DNA of 64,000 nt. Origin: Sipunculus nudus (Eukaryota > Annelida > Sipuncula > Golfingiida > Sipunculidae). The notes below the pieces were generated by a model. That model saw only the letters and a program-made list of their open reading frames with translations. It was not told the DNA's origin and searched no databases. Made by a program: the position numbers and the translations under genes. The number at the start of each line of letters is the position of its first letter. The first letter of the stretch is position 1. Below, in pieces: positions 36,912 through 46,400 of this stretch. Where the stretch lies: positions 72,640,643 to 72,704,642 of the forward strand of contig CM049307.1 in assembly GCA_026874595.1 (NCBI GenBank), given 5' to 3'.

Positions 36912-37830
36912 CAGTACTCAGTTCAGTGTCACATGCCATATTGAATGGAGAAGTGATGAGACCAGATCCTGCAAGCTCTGATTACTCAGTGCTTGGCATG
37001 CTTGAGTGAGCACTGTCACTTGTCTGAGTACTTCCTTGGGTACTGCTACTCAACATGCATCAGTGAACAAGATGTCTGTATGTTTATGCTTGATTTCTGT
37101 TTTACTCCAGTTTGTGATTATACCTTGTAAACTGTTTGTTTACAGTGTTTGTTGTTGGACTTGGGGGTGAACATTCTTGGGTTTCTGAGTACTTGATGAC
37201 CCCCATGCATGAGTGAACATGGTCACTGTTTGTTCACACTGGACAGTTGTTTGACTCTGGTTTGTAAACAATCCAAGTAAATTGTTTATTTGCAAGATTT
37301 ATTATGTGAATAATTGTTGGAGCCGCTGGGTACTTGTTACTCATCAGGTGTCAGTGATGATGGATATTGTTTTTCTGTCCTCGTAAGTGATGTGTTGTAA
37401 ATTGTTTATTTTTCTAATTTTAATGTTGATACTTGTTTGAGTACTTGTTTTGGCCTGTGAGTACTTGCTACTCATCATGAGTCACTGACCATGTCCCCTT
37501 TTTGTGTGTATGATGGCTGTTCTATTACTGTCAATGATTATTAATTGTAAAATGTTTATTTACAGGTTTTATTGTGGATACTTGTTTGAGTTCTTGTTTG
37601 GACCCCTGAGTACTTGCTACTCATTAGGCATCAGGGATCATTGTTCATGTTTTGTGGCTGCTTTATTCTAGTGAGTAATAATGTGTTGTAAATTGTTTAT
37701 TGACAAGATTTTTTGTGTGTAGCTTGTGTGAGTACTTGTTTTGGTGATGAGTACTTGTTAACCATGCATTATTGTAAATGGTCATTTCACCCTTCCATTT
37801 GTTTATATGTTATGATTTAAAATTTCCCCA

Positions 37831-37941
37831 GAATTCAAAAATTAAACGAAACTTACCAAGTTGAAGTTTGATTGGAATTCTGTCGATCCTTGAGTCTGAA
37901 GAGATCACGTGAGATTGCAAGTCCGGAGCTCCCATGAGGCA
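37831..37941. repeat. DIRS 3' inverted terminal repeat with extension
   Basis: The outer 81 bp (37831-37911) are complementary to 37988-38068 with one mismatch. Bases 37901-37941 form the 41-bp core shared in inverted orientation with the 5' terminal repeat. Confidence 0.88.
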
Positions 37942-37987
37942 AGTTTCAGAGGACTACACATGATCGGGCTGGGTGTAACAGGGTGGG

Positions 37988-38104
37988 CACGTGATCTCTG
38001 CAGACTCAAGGATCGACAGAATTCCAATCAAACTTCAACTTGGTAAGTTTCGTTTAATTTTTGAATTCTGTCTCACCTCTCGTCTTACGAGATCACGTGA
38101 GATT
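37988..38104. repeat. DIRS internal complementary region (ICR)
   Basis: Two abutting blocks: 37988-38068 is complementary to the 3' terminus and 38065-38104 to the 5' terminus, overlapping by four bases. Together they spell the joined-ends junction expected of the circular DIRS intermediate. Confidence 0.88.
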
Positions 38105-38127
38105 TTTAGAGTTCATGTGTAGTCAGA

Positions 38128-39234
38128 CTATTGTGAGGCTTGTGTTAAGTTCTGAGTACCAATAACCGGTTTATTGTAATATTTAGTGAAGGTGGACTCT
38201 GCTGTCCAGCCTGCTGTTTTCAATATAGTGTCAATAGGGAGATTACCTCGTACTGCGGCAGATGTTGCTGCAGCTCTGGTGCTATGCGGTGTAAAGATTG
38301 ACATATCAATTCCTGCCTCTTTCAGTGTTGATTTAAGCCACCTGGATATTGTGTCCCTAGATACCGCTCTGTGTGGCTTTTGCAGGGTTAGGAAGAGCCT
38401 ATTTTCATCTTGTCTGTAACTACTTGTTCTTTTTATGTACTCTGATAACACAGTAACCACACATAAACGGCGATCTGGAGCATATGCTTTCAATGTTATT
38501 TCCTGTTGGTGCCTATTTGGAGCTGATTGTTTAACTAGATCACCTACTCTGAGTTTAATCTTTGAAGTGGTCAATGTAATATTGTCTACCCGTAATAAAT
38601 GCAGAAACTGTCCTCTTTGCCCTGTAAGGAGGGCTAGGAGTGTTAGCAGTTTATAGGATAAGAATTTTGTTGACAAGTCTCTTACTGGTGAGAGTGTTCT
38701 TAAATATTGTAACACTGTGTCTGTGTCCCATGTTACACAAGTTTTAGGGATGACCGGCCGAATATTAAATACCCCTTTTAAAAACCTGGTGACAAGCGGA
38801 TGACTACCAAAAGTGCAACCTTCAAATGGCTTGATGATTGTAGACAAAGCTGATCTGACTGTGTTTATTGCACTGTAACTGAGTCCTGATTTTACTAGTG
38901 TGCTCATAAACTCTAAAGCTTGTCCCAGAGATGGTGAAAAGGGATCCACTGACCTTTCACTACAGTACCTATTCCATTGGGAGAGGTAAGTTCGGTACTG
39001 TTTTTGTGTATTTTTCCTCCATGAACAGAGGATAACGGTTGCTGCTGCTGAAGGAATTTCTTGTTTTCTGAGGGCTTGCCTGACAAGAGGCAAGCCAGCA
39101 GAGTCATTTTCGTGAGTCTGTGAGTTTCCTGTGGTTTCTGTGGTAGTTGTAACGTTGTTTGGCTGTGCGGTAGTATGCGGGGGTGATCTGTCAGTAGCTG
39201 CATTGCTTTCGGGAACCACGGTTGTGTTGTCCAA
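38128..39234 (-). CDS. DIRS ORF3, tyrosine recombinase
   Basis: 368 codons. Core-binding SAM-like region about residues 60-155, catalytic domain about 165-355. Catalytic set: Arg207 in TGQRGQ, His317 and Arg320 in PHSTR, Trp343 in AGW, and nucleophile Tyr352 or Tyr353 in FTKYYNKP. The enzyme recombines the circular DNA intermediate with the target and replaces the DDE integrase used by LTR elements. The Thr/Asn-rich N terminus of about 50 residues lies in the overlap with ORF2, so the true start could be internal. The ORF is complete, with all expected catalytic residues present. Confidence 0.92.
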   Translation of the reverse strand: MDNTTVVPESNAATDRSPPHTTAQPNNVTTTTETTGNSQTHENDSAGLPLVRQALRKQEIPSAAATVILCSWRKNTQKQYRTYLSQWNRYCSERSVDPFSPSLGQALEFMSTLVKSGLSYSAINTVRSALSTIIKPFEGCTFGSHPLVTRFLKGVFNIRPVIPKTCVTWDTDTVLQYLRTLSPVRDLSTKFLSYKLLTLLALLTGQRGQFLHLLRVDNITLTTSKIKLRVGDLVKQSAPNRHQQEITLKAYAPDRRLCVVTVLSEYIKRTSSYRQDENRLFLTLQKPHRAVSRDTISRWLKSTLKEAGIDMSIFTPHSTRAAATSAAVRGNLPIDTILKTAGWTAESTFTKYYNKPVIGTQNLTQASQ

Positions 39235-39392
39235 AATGGTAAAATTACAATTCCTGTTGCCTGTTCTAGTATTATTTTCTTGATTACTTGTGCAAGGATG
39301 CTGAAAGGAGGAAAAGCATAAAAGTAATATATAGACCAGTCTATGGAAAAAGCATCTACAGCGAGAGCATGTGGATCAGGTTTCCAGGCAAC
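38913..39392 (-). pseudogene. Continuation of DIRS ORF2 beyond the TAA
   Basis: 159 further codons in the same frame as the RT-RNase H ORF. The first part has a PDPHA...DAFSIDWS-like block and a PFWTTQPWFP motif, both characteristic of the segment after RNase H in DIRS-group pol proteins. It overlaps the first 322 bases of the tyrosine recombinase ORF in another frame; overlapping ORFs are normal for DIRS elements. Its last part is low in conserved features and may be just the overlap. Confidence 0.75.
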
Positions 39393-41030
39393 TTAAGGTG
39401 TTACCTGATTGTTCAGCCTGGATGCAAAGAGGTCTATTTCAATAGTACCCCACAGGCTTGTCAACTGTTTAAACAGTTTAGGATTTAGCTGCCATTCTGC
39501 ATCATGATTTACCTCGCGTGATAATTTATCCGCCTCTACATTCTCCCTTCCAGGTAGATGTGCTGCTGACAGCCAAATGTTTCTCTCAACGCACCAGTCC
39601 CAAATTTTCCTAGCAAGAGCATACAGTTGAGGTTTTGTACCTCCTTGCTTGTTTATATAGGTTACAGCGGTGACATTGTCCATAAGTAGCCTGATATGTG
39701 TGTTGCTAAGACTATTGCAGAGAGATTGTAATGCTAAGAAAGCTGCCAGCAATTCTAAATAGTTAATATGATGTTTAGATTCACAACTATTCCAATTGCC
39801 ACCTGTTTTTTGATTTTCTAGCACTCCTCCCCATCCTGTGCCACTAGCATCTGTTGACAATGTGATGTCCGGCTTTCCCCTTCTCATGGGTTTTTCTACA
39901 GAATGTGCATTTCTAATCCACCATTTCAAGTCAGTAACTGCTTTATTAGAGAGCACCATTTTATGTTCATAGTCACCCTTACTCATTCTAACTGCCTCAG
40001 ATTTATCTAGCTCAATGTATTTTGTCCTAAGCGGTCCCAGCGAGACTCCTGGACAGCTTGATACGAGTATACCTAGTACCTCTGCTACCTGCCTGATTGT
40101 TGGACGGGGATATGCATTAAGTCTCTTGCAACACGATACTATGTTGTCTGCCTTCTCTTGTGTTAATGATACAGTCATTGTTTTTGAATTTAGAATGAAT
40201 CCTAAGAATTTTATCTCTTGAGAAGGAGTTAGGACTGATTTCTCATTGTGGACTAAAAACCCCAATCTAGTAAACAGTGAAACTGTATCTGTTACATTTT
40301 TTGCACACTCTTCAAAATCATCACCAATCAAAAGGGAGTCATCAATATAAGCTACATTTACATGCCCCTGTTGTCTTAGTGAGGAATAAACTGGTTTAAG
40401 CAGTTTAGTGAACAAGCGAGGAGCAGGCGACAGTCCGTTAGGCATGCAGGTAAATTTGAAAAACTTTCCCTTCCATGCAAAGCAGAGATATTTCTGAAAA
40501 TCCCTGTGCACAGGCACCGTGTAGTAGGCGTCCTTTAAGTCCACTGATGCTAAATAACAGCCTGGTGTGATTAAGTTGATTGCATGATCCAGTGACTCCA
40601 TTTTAAAGTGGTGGTATTCTATATACTCATTAAGGGCCTTCAAGTTCAGTATTACACGGTATTTCCCATTCTTTTTTGCTCTGAGAAATATGTTTGAAAA
40701 AACACTGCCCGGCTCAAAGCTTGTTTGCTCAATAACCTGTTTGTTCAATAAGTTCTCAATTTCTATTTGAATAATTTTCTCCTCTGCCGTGTTTAGTTTT
40801 AAAGGTTTTGGAATGAAGTTCCTTACAGGGGGGTAATTTGAGGTAAAGTTTAGTTTAACACCCATTACCATGTCCAAAATAAAATCATCTTCTGTTATTG
40901 TTTCCCACTCTTGATAATGTGATTTTATTTTTCCACCTACTGCCTCACATGGTTTACCACGCATTGATCTATCACTAGACATATGTAATGAATTGTCACT
41001 TGCCTGGGCTATACTTGATGTTCCTTCCAT
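39393..41030 (-). CDS. DIRS ORF2, reverse transcriptase-RNase H (ends at an in-frame stop)
   Basis: 545 codons. Reverse transcriptase motifs: VDLKDAY at residues 163-169 and YIDD at 228-231 (catalytic Asp pair). RNase H follows: TDASG near 393, the LELL glutamate near 425, MDN at 450-452 and EADKLSR near 499-505. After RNase H the DLFASR motif near 533-538 is typical of DIRS/Ngaro pol. The frame stops at TAA 39393-39395, but the same frame stays open beyond it to 38913 with further conserved-looking sequence. The stop therefore probably arose from one base change in a longer ORF. No Dam-like methyltransferase motif is evident. The product copies the element's RNA into DNA and degrades the template RNA. 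Confidence 0.9.
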   Translation of the reverse strand: MEGTSSIAQASDNSLHMSSDRSMRGKPCEAVGGKIKSHYQEWETITEDDFILDMVMGVKLNFTSNYPPVRNFIPKPLKLNTAEEKIIQIEIENLLNKQVIEQTSFEPGSVFSNIFLRAKKNGKYRVILNLKALNEYIEYHHFKMESLDHAINLITPGCYLASVDLKDAYYTVPVHRDFQKYLCFAWKGKFFKFTCMPNGLSPAPRLFTKLLKPVYSSLRQQGHVNVAYIDDSLLIGDDFEECAKNVTDTVSLFTRLGFLVHNEKSVLTPSQEIKFLGFILNSKTMTVSLTQEKADNIVSCCKRLNAYPRPTIRQVAEVLGILVSSCPGVSLGPLRTKYIELDKSEAVRMSKGDYEHKMVLSNKAVTDLKWWIRNAHSVEKPMRRGKPDITLSTDASGTGWGGVLENQKTGGNWNSCESKHHINYLELLAAFLALQSLCNSLSNTHIRLLMDNVTAVTYINKQGGTKPQLYALARKIWDWCVERNIWLSAAHLPGRENVEADKLSREVNHDAEWQLNPKLFKQLTSLWGTIEIDLFASRLNNQVTP

Positions 41031-41040
41031 TTTGTTTATT

Positions 41041-42252
41041 TCAGCGCGGCCTTGTTTTGTGTTGTTTGTGCCTCTCTTGCCTGTATGACTGTCCTTTCAT
41101 CCCTAAAAAAGGCTTTGTTACTGGTGCTTTGCCCTTTGTGCTTGTGTGTGTTTGCGACTTGTAGTGACTGTTGTTACTCCTGTAGTTTCCTTGGTGTACT
41201 AGACGCTGAGACAGGGCATTTGAATCCTGGATTCTTTGCATAGATTGCTGCAGATTATCACCAAACAACAAGTCTGTTACTGGCACGTCTGCTTTACAGA
41301 GTTCTTTGAATTGGCCCTGCAGGTCCCCCTTTAACAGCTCCCTCCTGCGCAAATTAAGTTCATGATTGGCATGACTGATGATAGCAGTACCATCCATCAG
41401 TTGTCTTATCATGCCGTCCAGATTAACATCATTAATGGACTTCGTGCCCATTTTTAGCTGCAACAGCGTATCAGCTACTTGGATAGATGGGGTAACCCCT
41501 TTCAAGATGGCTGCTTGGACCCGCTGAAGTCTATTGTCTCTTAGCTTTGTATCCTGCCTAAGCTTACTCCAGACTTCTTTGTTAACTCTTGTGCCCTTGA
41601 GTTTTGTCAGATTTGCAGGGGTCAGTACTGAGTCTATCTTCTCCTTTACAGTATCACTAGGATTACCTGTAATGATTTTGTCCACTAACTCTGCGAGTTT
41701 AGGGTTAATTTCAGGGCCAAGATCTTCTCGCTTTTCAAATGACAAAGCTATCTGATCTAAAAATTCAGACTCACCATTGCTGTTAGCTTGAGAAGCAGGT
41801 ACAGAGTCCAAGAGCTGGTTAAGTTCAGTGTCTTGATCGTAAGCCTCTGTGTCCTCCTCATCACTGTCAACATGAGGAGTGTTCCCGGTGAGCGCATGGC
41901 CGCCATCTTGACTTGGAGTGGCACTGGCTCCACTGGTCCCCGGGGTTTGGTCTGAACTGTTGTATCCCTGGTTTTGCTTAAGTTGTCTAATTTCCTGTTG
42001 CATGCCTTGTATAGTGTTGGCTAATGCGGCGTGATTTGCCTCAGAGCTTTCCTTAAAGTCTCTGAACGCGGCCAGCAGGGCGAGCATCTGGGAATCCCCC
42101 TTCTCAGGGCTAGCATCTCGGCAACTTGACTCCAGCTCACTGGGTCTGTCTGCCATTGCTTCCCGGGGTCCCGATTCTTGGATTTTCCTTAACTTAGGCT
42201 GAACATGGCTGCTCCTAGAGCTAGCTGAAGGCCGCTTGCCCTTGTTATCCAT
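41041..42252 (-). CDS. DIRS ORF1, gag-like protein
   Basis: 403 codons, first in the coding order of the DIRS element, starting near its 5' end after about 270 bp of leader. It starts MDNKGKRPSAS, with a basic, Ser-rich N terminus. A predicted helical or coiled-coil stretch follows near residues 55-95, then an acidic linker around residues 125-160, and a basic, Gln/His-rich tail (KGKAPVTKP...HKTRPR) that could bind nucleic acid. No CCHC knuckle is present, which is usual for DIRS ORF1. Its stop is 10 bases before the RT ORF's first Met, in another frame. Assignment rests on position and composition, not on a recognised domain. Confidence 0.75.
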   Translation of the reverse strand: MDNKGKRPSASSRSSHVQPKLRKIQESGPREAMADRPSELESSCRDASPEKGDSQMLALLAAFRDFKESSEANHAALANTIQGMQQEIRQLKQNQGYNSSDQTPGTSGASATPSQDGGHALTGNTPHVDSDEEDTEAYDQDTELNQLLDSVPASQANSNGESEFLDQIALSFEKREDLGPEINPKLAELVDKIITGNPSDTVKEKIDSVLTPANLTKLKGTRVNKEVWSKLRQDTKLRDNRLQRVQAAILKGVTPSIQVADTLLQLKMGTKSINDVNLDGMIRQLMDGTAIISHANHELNLRRRELLKGDLQGQFKELCKADVPVTDLLFGDNLQQSMQRIQDSNALSQRLVHQGNYRSNNSHYKSQTHTSTKGKAPVTKPFLGMKGQSYRQERHKQHKTRPR

Positions 42253-42525
42253 CCTTCAATGTTTGTTTACAAACAGTTCTTTTCGGTCCCACAAGCGCGT
42301 GAGCGTGAAATCAGTAGTCCGTTCACAACTAACAGCTAAACTAAACTCTGAACGTCTAAATAACCTAAAACAACTATGGAACTAATGAAAAACTGATTCT
42401 ACAATACAGCCACGATCAGTAGAGCAAGAGAACACTTCTGTACGGTCGAAACCTCAGCCAGAATATGATATTAAATGACCCGCTAGTAACTTACCTTACA
42501 AGCCTCACGGGAACCGGAAGTGCAT

Positions 42526-42590
42526 TGCCTCATGGGAGCTCCGGACTTGCAATCTCACGTGATCTCGTAAGACGAGAGGTGAGACAGAAT
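42526..42590. repeat. DIRS 5' inverted terminal repeat
   Basis: Bases 42526-42566 are the perfect 41-bp reverse complement of 37901-37941 at the other end. The outermost 40 bp (42551-42590) are the perfect reverse complement of the internal region 38065-38104. Confidence 0.9.
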
Positions 42591-42903
42591 GCCATATTAT
42601 CTGACATACAAGGCATCTGAAAGCTGAAGAAGGTATGAAAGGGCCTGCCAGTTGATACATGTGAGAGGGTTGAAAGAATAAAGGTCCATTTCATGTTTTG
42701 TGTACTGAAAATGTGCATTGAATATAGAGAATGTGAATTGATGGGGGGAAAGTGGAAAAGATCTTGTTTTGACTTTTAAGAGGGAAGGTGATTGTGAAAG
42801 CAACAATTGGATCTGGAAGAAGTGCTGGCTCTGACAAGAGCCTTTGTCTTGTGAGACTGCAAGTCCTTGCCTGTCATCAAGGCAAGAGACCTGAAGGATG
42901 ACT

Positions 42904-43326
42904 TCAGAAGTGAGTCATGTCATTGGTGCCTGCTATTTCTCTCATGAGGAATTGTATTTCATCCAGCTCATCAGCAAAGCAACAGGTGTAGTCGTAGAGG
43001 GTAGAGCGGAAGCCTTCCAAGGTGGCCAGCTTGAGCTGGAGGTGGTAACGGTGTGTCTTGGTTTGGGTTGCAACTGCACGCTGGTATCGCACCATTGTGG
43101 CATTGAAGATGTTGTTGGTGTGCAGCAGCTGCTTGCAGGCAAACTGGAACCTGCTGTGGGTGGCATCAAACTGCTTCTGCAGGGCAACCACATCCAAACA
43201 GAGTTGAGTATCCATGATAACAAAGCGGTGTAGGCAGTTAACTGGTTTCACCTCAAAGGTTGAAAGAGATTTGATCAGTTTACCATCATGCTTCCCTTTT
43301 ATAATAAAACTCAGCAGTGCTGCCAT
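42904..43326 (-). CDS. ORF-A copy 23 (right of the DIRS insertion)
   Basis: Intact 140 codons; private variant R116C and the silent Arg129 change of copy 21. Stem-loop at 42827-42842. Confidence 0.55.
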   Translation of the reverse strand: MAALLSFIIKGKHDGKLIKSLSTFEVKPVNCLHRFVIMDTQLCLDVVALQKQFDATHSRFQFACKQLLHTNNIFNATMVRYQRAVATQTKTHRYHLQLKLATLEGFRSTLYDYTCCFADELDEIQFLMREIAGTNDMTHF

Positions 43327-44561
43327 CAGTACTCAGTTCAGTGTCACATGCCAAATTGAATGGAGAAGTGATGAGACCAGATCCTGCAAGCTCTGATTAC
43401 TCAGTGCTTGGCATGCTTGAGTGAGCACTGTCACTTGTCTGAGTACTTCCTTGGGTACTGCTACTCAACATGCATCAGTGAACAAGATGTCTGTATGTTT
43501 ATGTCTGATTTCTGTTTTACTCCAGTTTGTGATTATACCTTGTAAACTGTTTGTTTACAGTGTTTGTTGTTGGACTTGGGGGTGAACATTCTTGGGTTTC
43601 TGAGTACTTGATGACCCTCATGCATGAGTGAACAAGGTCACTGTTTGTTCACACTGGACAGTTGTTTGACTCTGGTTTGTAAACAATCCAAGTAAATTGT
43701 TTATTTGCAAGATTTATTGTGAATAATTGTTGGAGTCACTGAGTACTTGTTACTCATCAGGTGTCAGTGATGATGGATATTGTGTTTCTGTCCTCGTAAG
43801 TGATGTGTTGTAAATTGTTTATTTTTCTAATTTTAATGTTGATACTTGTTTGAGTACTTGTTTTGGCCTGTAAGTACTTGCTACTCATCATGGGTCACTG
43901 ACCATGTCCCCTTTTTGTGTGTATGATGGCTGTTCCATTACTGTCAATGATTATTAATTGTAAAATGTTTATTTACAGGTTTTATTGTGGATACTTGTTT
44001 GAGTTCTTGTTTGGACCCCTGAGGACTTGCTACTCATTATGCATCAGGGATCATTGTTCATGTTTTGTGGCTGCTTTATTCTAGTGAGTAATAATGTGTT
44101 GTAAATTGTTTATTGACAAGATTTTTTGTGTGTAGCTTGTGTGAGTACTTGTTTTGGTGATGAGTACTTGTTAACCATGCATTATTGTTAATGGTCATTT
44201 CACCCTTCCATTTGTTCATATGTTTTGATTTAAAATTTCCCCAGAATGCCATATTATCTGACATACAAGGCATCTGAAAGCTGAAGAAGGTATGAAAGGG
44301 CCTGCCAGTTGATACATGTGAGAGGGTTGAAAGAATAAAGGTCCATTTCATGTTTTGTGTACTGAAAATGTGCATTGATTATAGAGAATGTGAATTGATG
44401 GGGGGAAAAGTGGAAAAGATCTTGTTTTGACTTTTAAGAGGGAAGGTGATTGTGAAAGCAACAATTGGATCTGGAAGAAGTGCTGGCTCTGACAAGAGCC
44501 TTTGTCTTGTGAGACTGCAGGTCCTTGTCTGTCATCAAGGCAAGAGACCTGAAGGATGACT

Positions 44562-44984
44562 TCAGAAGTGAGTCATGTCATTGGTGCCTGCTATTTCTCG
44601 CATGAGGAATTGTATTTCATCCAGCTCATCAGCAAAGCGACAGGTGTAGTCGTAGAGGGTAGAGCGGAAGCCTTCCAAGGTGGCCAGCTTGAGCTGGAGG
44701 TGGTAACGGTGTGTCTTGGTTTGGGTTGCAACTGCACGCTGGTATCGCACCATTGTGGCATTGAAGATGTTGTTGGTGTGCAGCAGCTGCTTGCAGGCAA
44801 ACTGGAACCTGCTGTGGGTGGCATCAAACTGCTTCTGCAGGGCAACCACATCCAAACAGAGTTGAGTATCCATGATAACAAAGCGGTGTAGGCAGTTAAC
44901 TGGTTTCACCTCAAAGGTTGAAAGAGATTTGATAAGTTTACCATCATGCTTCCCTTTTATAATAAAACTTAACAGTGCTGCCAT
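44562..44984 (-). CDS. ORF-A copy 24 (last full copy)
   Basis: Intact, commonest protein version, with silent Leu codon changes near residues 4 and 17. Stem-loop at 44485-44500. Its upstream spacer is mostly deleted: the unit is broken at about 45207, some 220 bp upstream of the start codon. Confidence 0.55.
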   Translation of the reverse strand: MAALLSFIIKGKHDGKLIKSLSTFEVKPVNCLHRFVIMDTQLCLDVVALQKQFDATHSRFQFACKQLLHTNNIFNATMVRYQRAVATQTKTHRYHLQLKLATLEGFRSTLYDYTCRFADELDEIQFLMREIAGTNDMTHF

Positions 44985-45207
44985 CAGTACTCAGTTCAGT
45001 GTCACATGCCAAATTGAATGGAGAAGTGATGAGACCAGATCCTGCAAGCTCTGATTACTCAGTGCTTGGCATGCTTGAGTGAGCACTGTCACTTGTCTGA
45101 GTACTTCCTTGGGTACTGCTACTCAACATGCATCAGTGAACAAGATGTCTGTATGTTTATGCCTGATTTCTGTTTTACTCCAGTTTGTGATTATACCTTG
45201 TAAACTG

Positions 45208-45358
45208 CAACCCTGTTTTCAGCGAATACATGTAATTGCTTGTCAACTACCTGTATTCTAGTTGTGTGTGGTTATTTCACCTTTCCATTTGTTTATATGT
45301 AATGATTTAAATTTTCCCAGAATGCAATATTATCTGACATACAAGGCATCTGAAAGCT
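45208..45358. repeat. Truncated terminal array unit with rearranged spacer
   Basis: After the matching spacer sequence ending TTGTAAACTG, the last unit switches to about 62 bp of unrelated sequence. It then resumes about 1 kb further on in unit terms (CCTTCCATTTGTTTATATG-like) and stops at GGCATCTGAAAGCT. So about 1 kb of subrepeats is deleted or replaced at the array edge. Confidence 0.8.
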
Positions 45359-45432
45359 AATAATAAATGAAAAGGTGAATTCTGTCACATATTTGTCGAA
45401 TCCAAGGGTACACTCCATAATGAGGATGATTA

Positions 45433-46400
45433 TTAGGGCTTCGCTTGAAAAGCGGGTGCACATAGTAATCGACCTGTCCGTCTGTCTGTCGTGCCGTCCA
45501 TCTGTCCGTCTAGCTGTGTGTCTGTCCGTCCACAGATTCTTTTTCGCATGATAACTCCAGGTAGGATTGACGAATTGAGTTCAAACCTGAAATATTTATT
45601 AACCATCAATTATGGAAGATCCCTTTCGATTTTTGGGTCCAGAGGTCAAAGGTAAAAAAAAGTTATTCACAGTTTGGTGTTAAATTTTAGGTCCCTCTTT
45701 CAGCAGGGTAGAAATCATAATTGTAACCATAATTGTTTGTTCCACCTTAACAGTAGGACAGGTCCTCATGTCAACAGCAACAAGGCATGATATAAGGTCT
45801 TAGTCAGCCATTTTTCTGTAAGTTATGTGGTAAAAACCATTACTGATCACCTAGTAAGGTTGCGCTTTCTTAGCAAATATGCATGCAAAAGGACACACAT
45901 TGTTAACACAATAACTCGTAAAAAGTATTTCATATAAGGTCCCCAGACTCACGGCAATGATGGATCTTTTGATGGGCTACATTATGTTTGAAGATGGGTG
46001 ACCTTGATGGATTTTCAAGGTCACAGAGGTGATAATGCTAAAATGATGTTAACCAAATAGCTCGCAAACAATTTGACTAACACTCACTGAACTTGCACCA
46101 GTAATGTTTGTTATTAAGGGCTAGGTCAAGTTTGAAGATGGATGACCTTGACAGAGGCGATAATTCTCAAGTGATGTTAATGCAATAGCTCACAAAGAAT
46201 TTGATGAACAATCAAATTTGTTTCTGCATAATAACTCCCCTAACATATGATGGATAGGATTCAAACATAACATGAATCACCCATGGCCTGAGGGAGAAGA
46301 TTATTGATATTTAAGTCAGAAGGAAAAAAAAAGTAATGCACAGTTTGGTGTTCAGTTGCTGGTGTCTCCTTCAGCAGGCCAGAAATGGATGAATCTTTTT
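45433..46400. repeat. Mollusc-type interspersed repeat with duplicated core
   Basis: It starts GGGCTTCGCTTGAAAAGCG, which can fold (CGCTT/AAGCG), followed by a GTCCGTCTGTCTGTC-rich stretch. Segments 45547-45720 and 46223-46390 match each other at about 670-bp spacing, including the CACAGTTTGGTGTT and TTCAGCAGG...AGAAAT blocks. A shorter duplication (GATGACCTTGA...GATGTTAA) lies between. No coding capacity. The right boundary is not clear. Probably a non-autonomous DNA element; family not identified. Confidence 0.5.

Larger units (their letters stand above)
37835..42590 (-). mobile_element. DIRS retrotransposon inserted in an array unit
   Basis: The element is 4756 bp and is flanked by CAGAAT on both sides (37829-37834 and 42585-42590), counted once as element. 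Neighbouring units show the empty site CCCCAGAATGCC. Coding on the minus strand: gag-like ORF, RT-RNase H and tyrosine recombinase. The termini are inverted repeats, and an internal complementary region lies near the 3' end, the diagnostic DIRS layout. No aspartic protease or DDE integrase is present. The CAGAAT identity fits tyrosine-recombinase integration of a circle without target duplication. One nonsense codon in the RT-RNase H frame (39393-39395) is the only lesion I see. Confidence 0.92.
1..45358 (-). repeat. Tandem array of a ~1660-bp unit (24 full ORF copies plus a partial)
   Basis: The same unit recurs head to tail. Landmarks step by 1660 bp, with exceptions of 1658-1661 caused by small indels in homopolymers. 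The array is interrupted once, by a DIRS retrotransposon at 37835-42590, and its last unit is truncated and ends near 45358. Copies look almost identical by eye. Each unit, read on the minus strand, holds a spacer of GAGTACTTG subrepeats, a 140-codon ORF, a short hairpin and a histone-type stem-loop. The left end lies outside the window, so the true copy number is larger. It is not rDNA, a 5S array or a core-histone cluster. It is either a tandemly amplified gene family or a satellite that carries a gene-like ORF. Confidence 0.97.

Noticed and set aside
37831-38068. 81-bp fold-back taken as a separate MITE next to the DIRS
   Set aside because: Its inner arm adjoins the complement of the DIRS 5' end exactly as an internal complementary region should, and its loop carries the other terminal repeat's core.
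1-45358. Array as 5S/rDNA or core-histone cluster
   Set aside because: No 5S, snRNA or tRNA-like sequence found by eye, and no H2A, H2B, H3, H4 or H1 reading frame.
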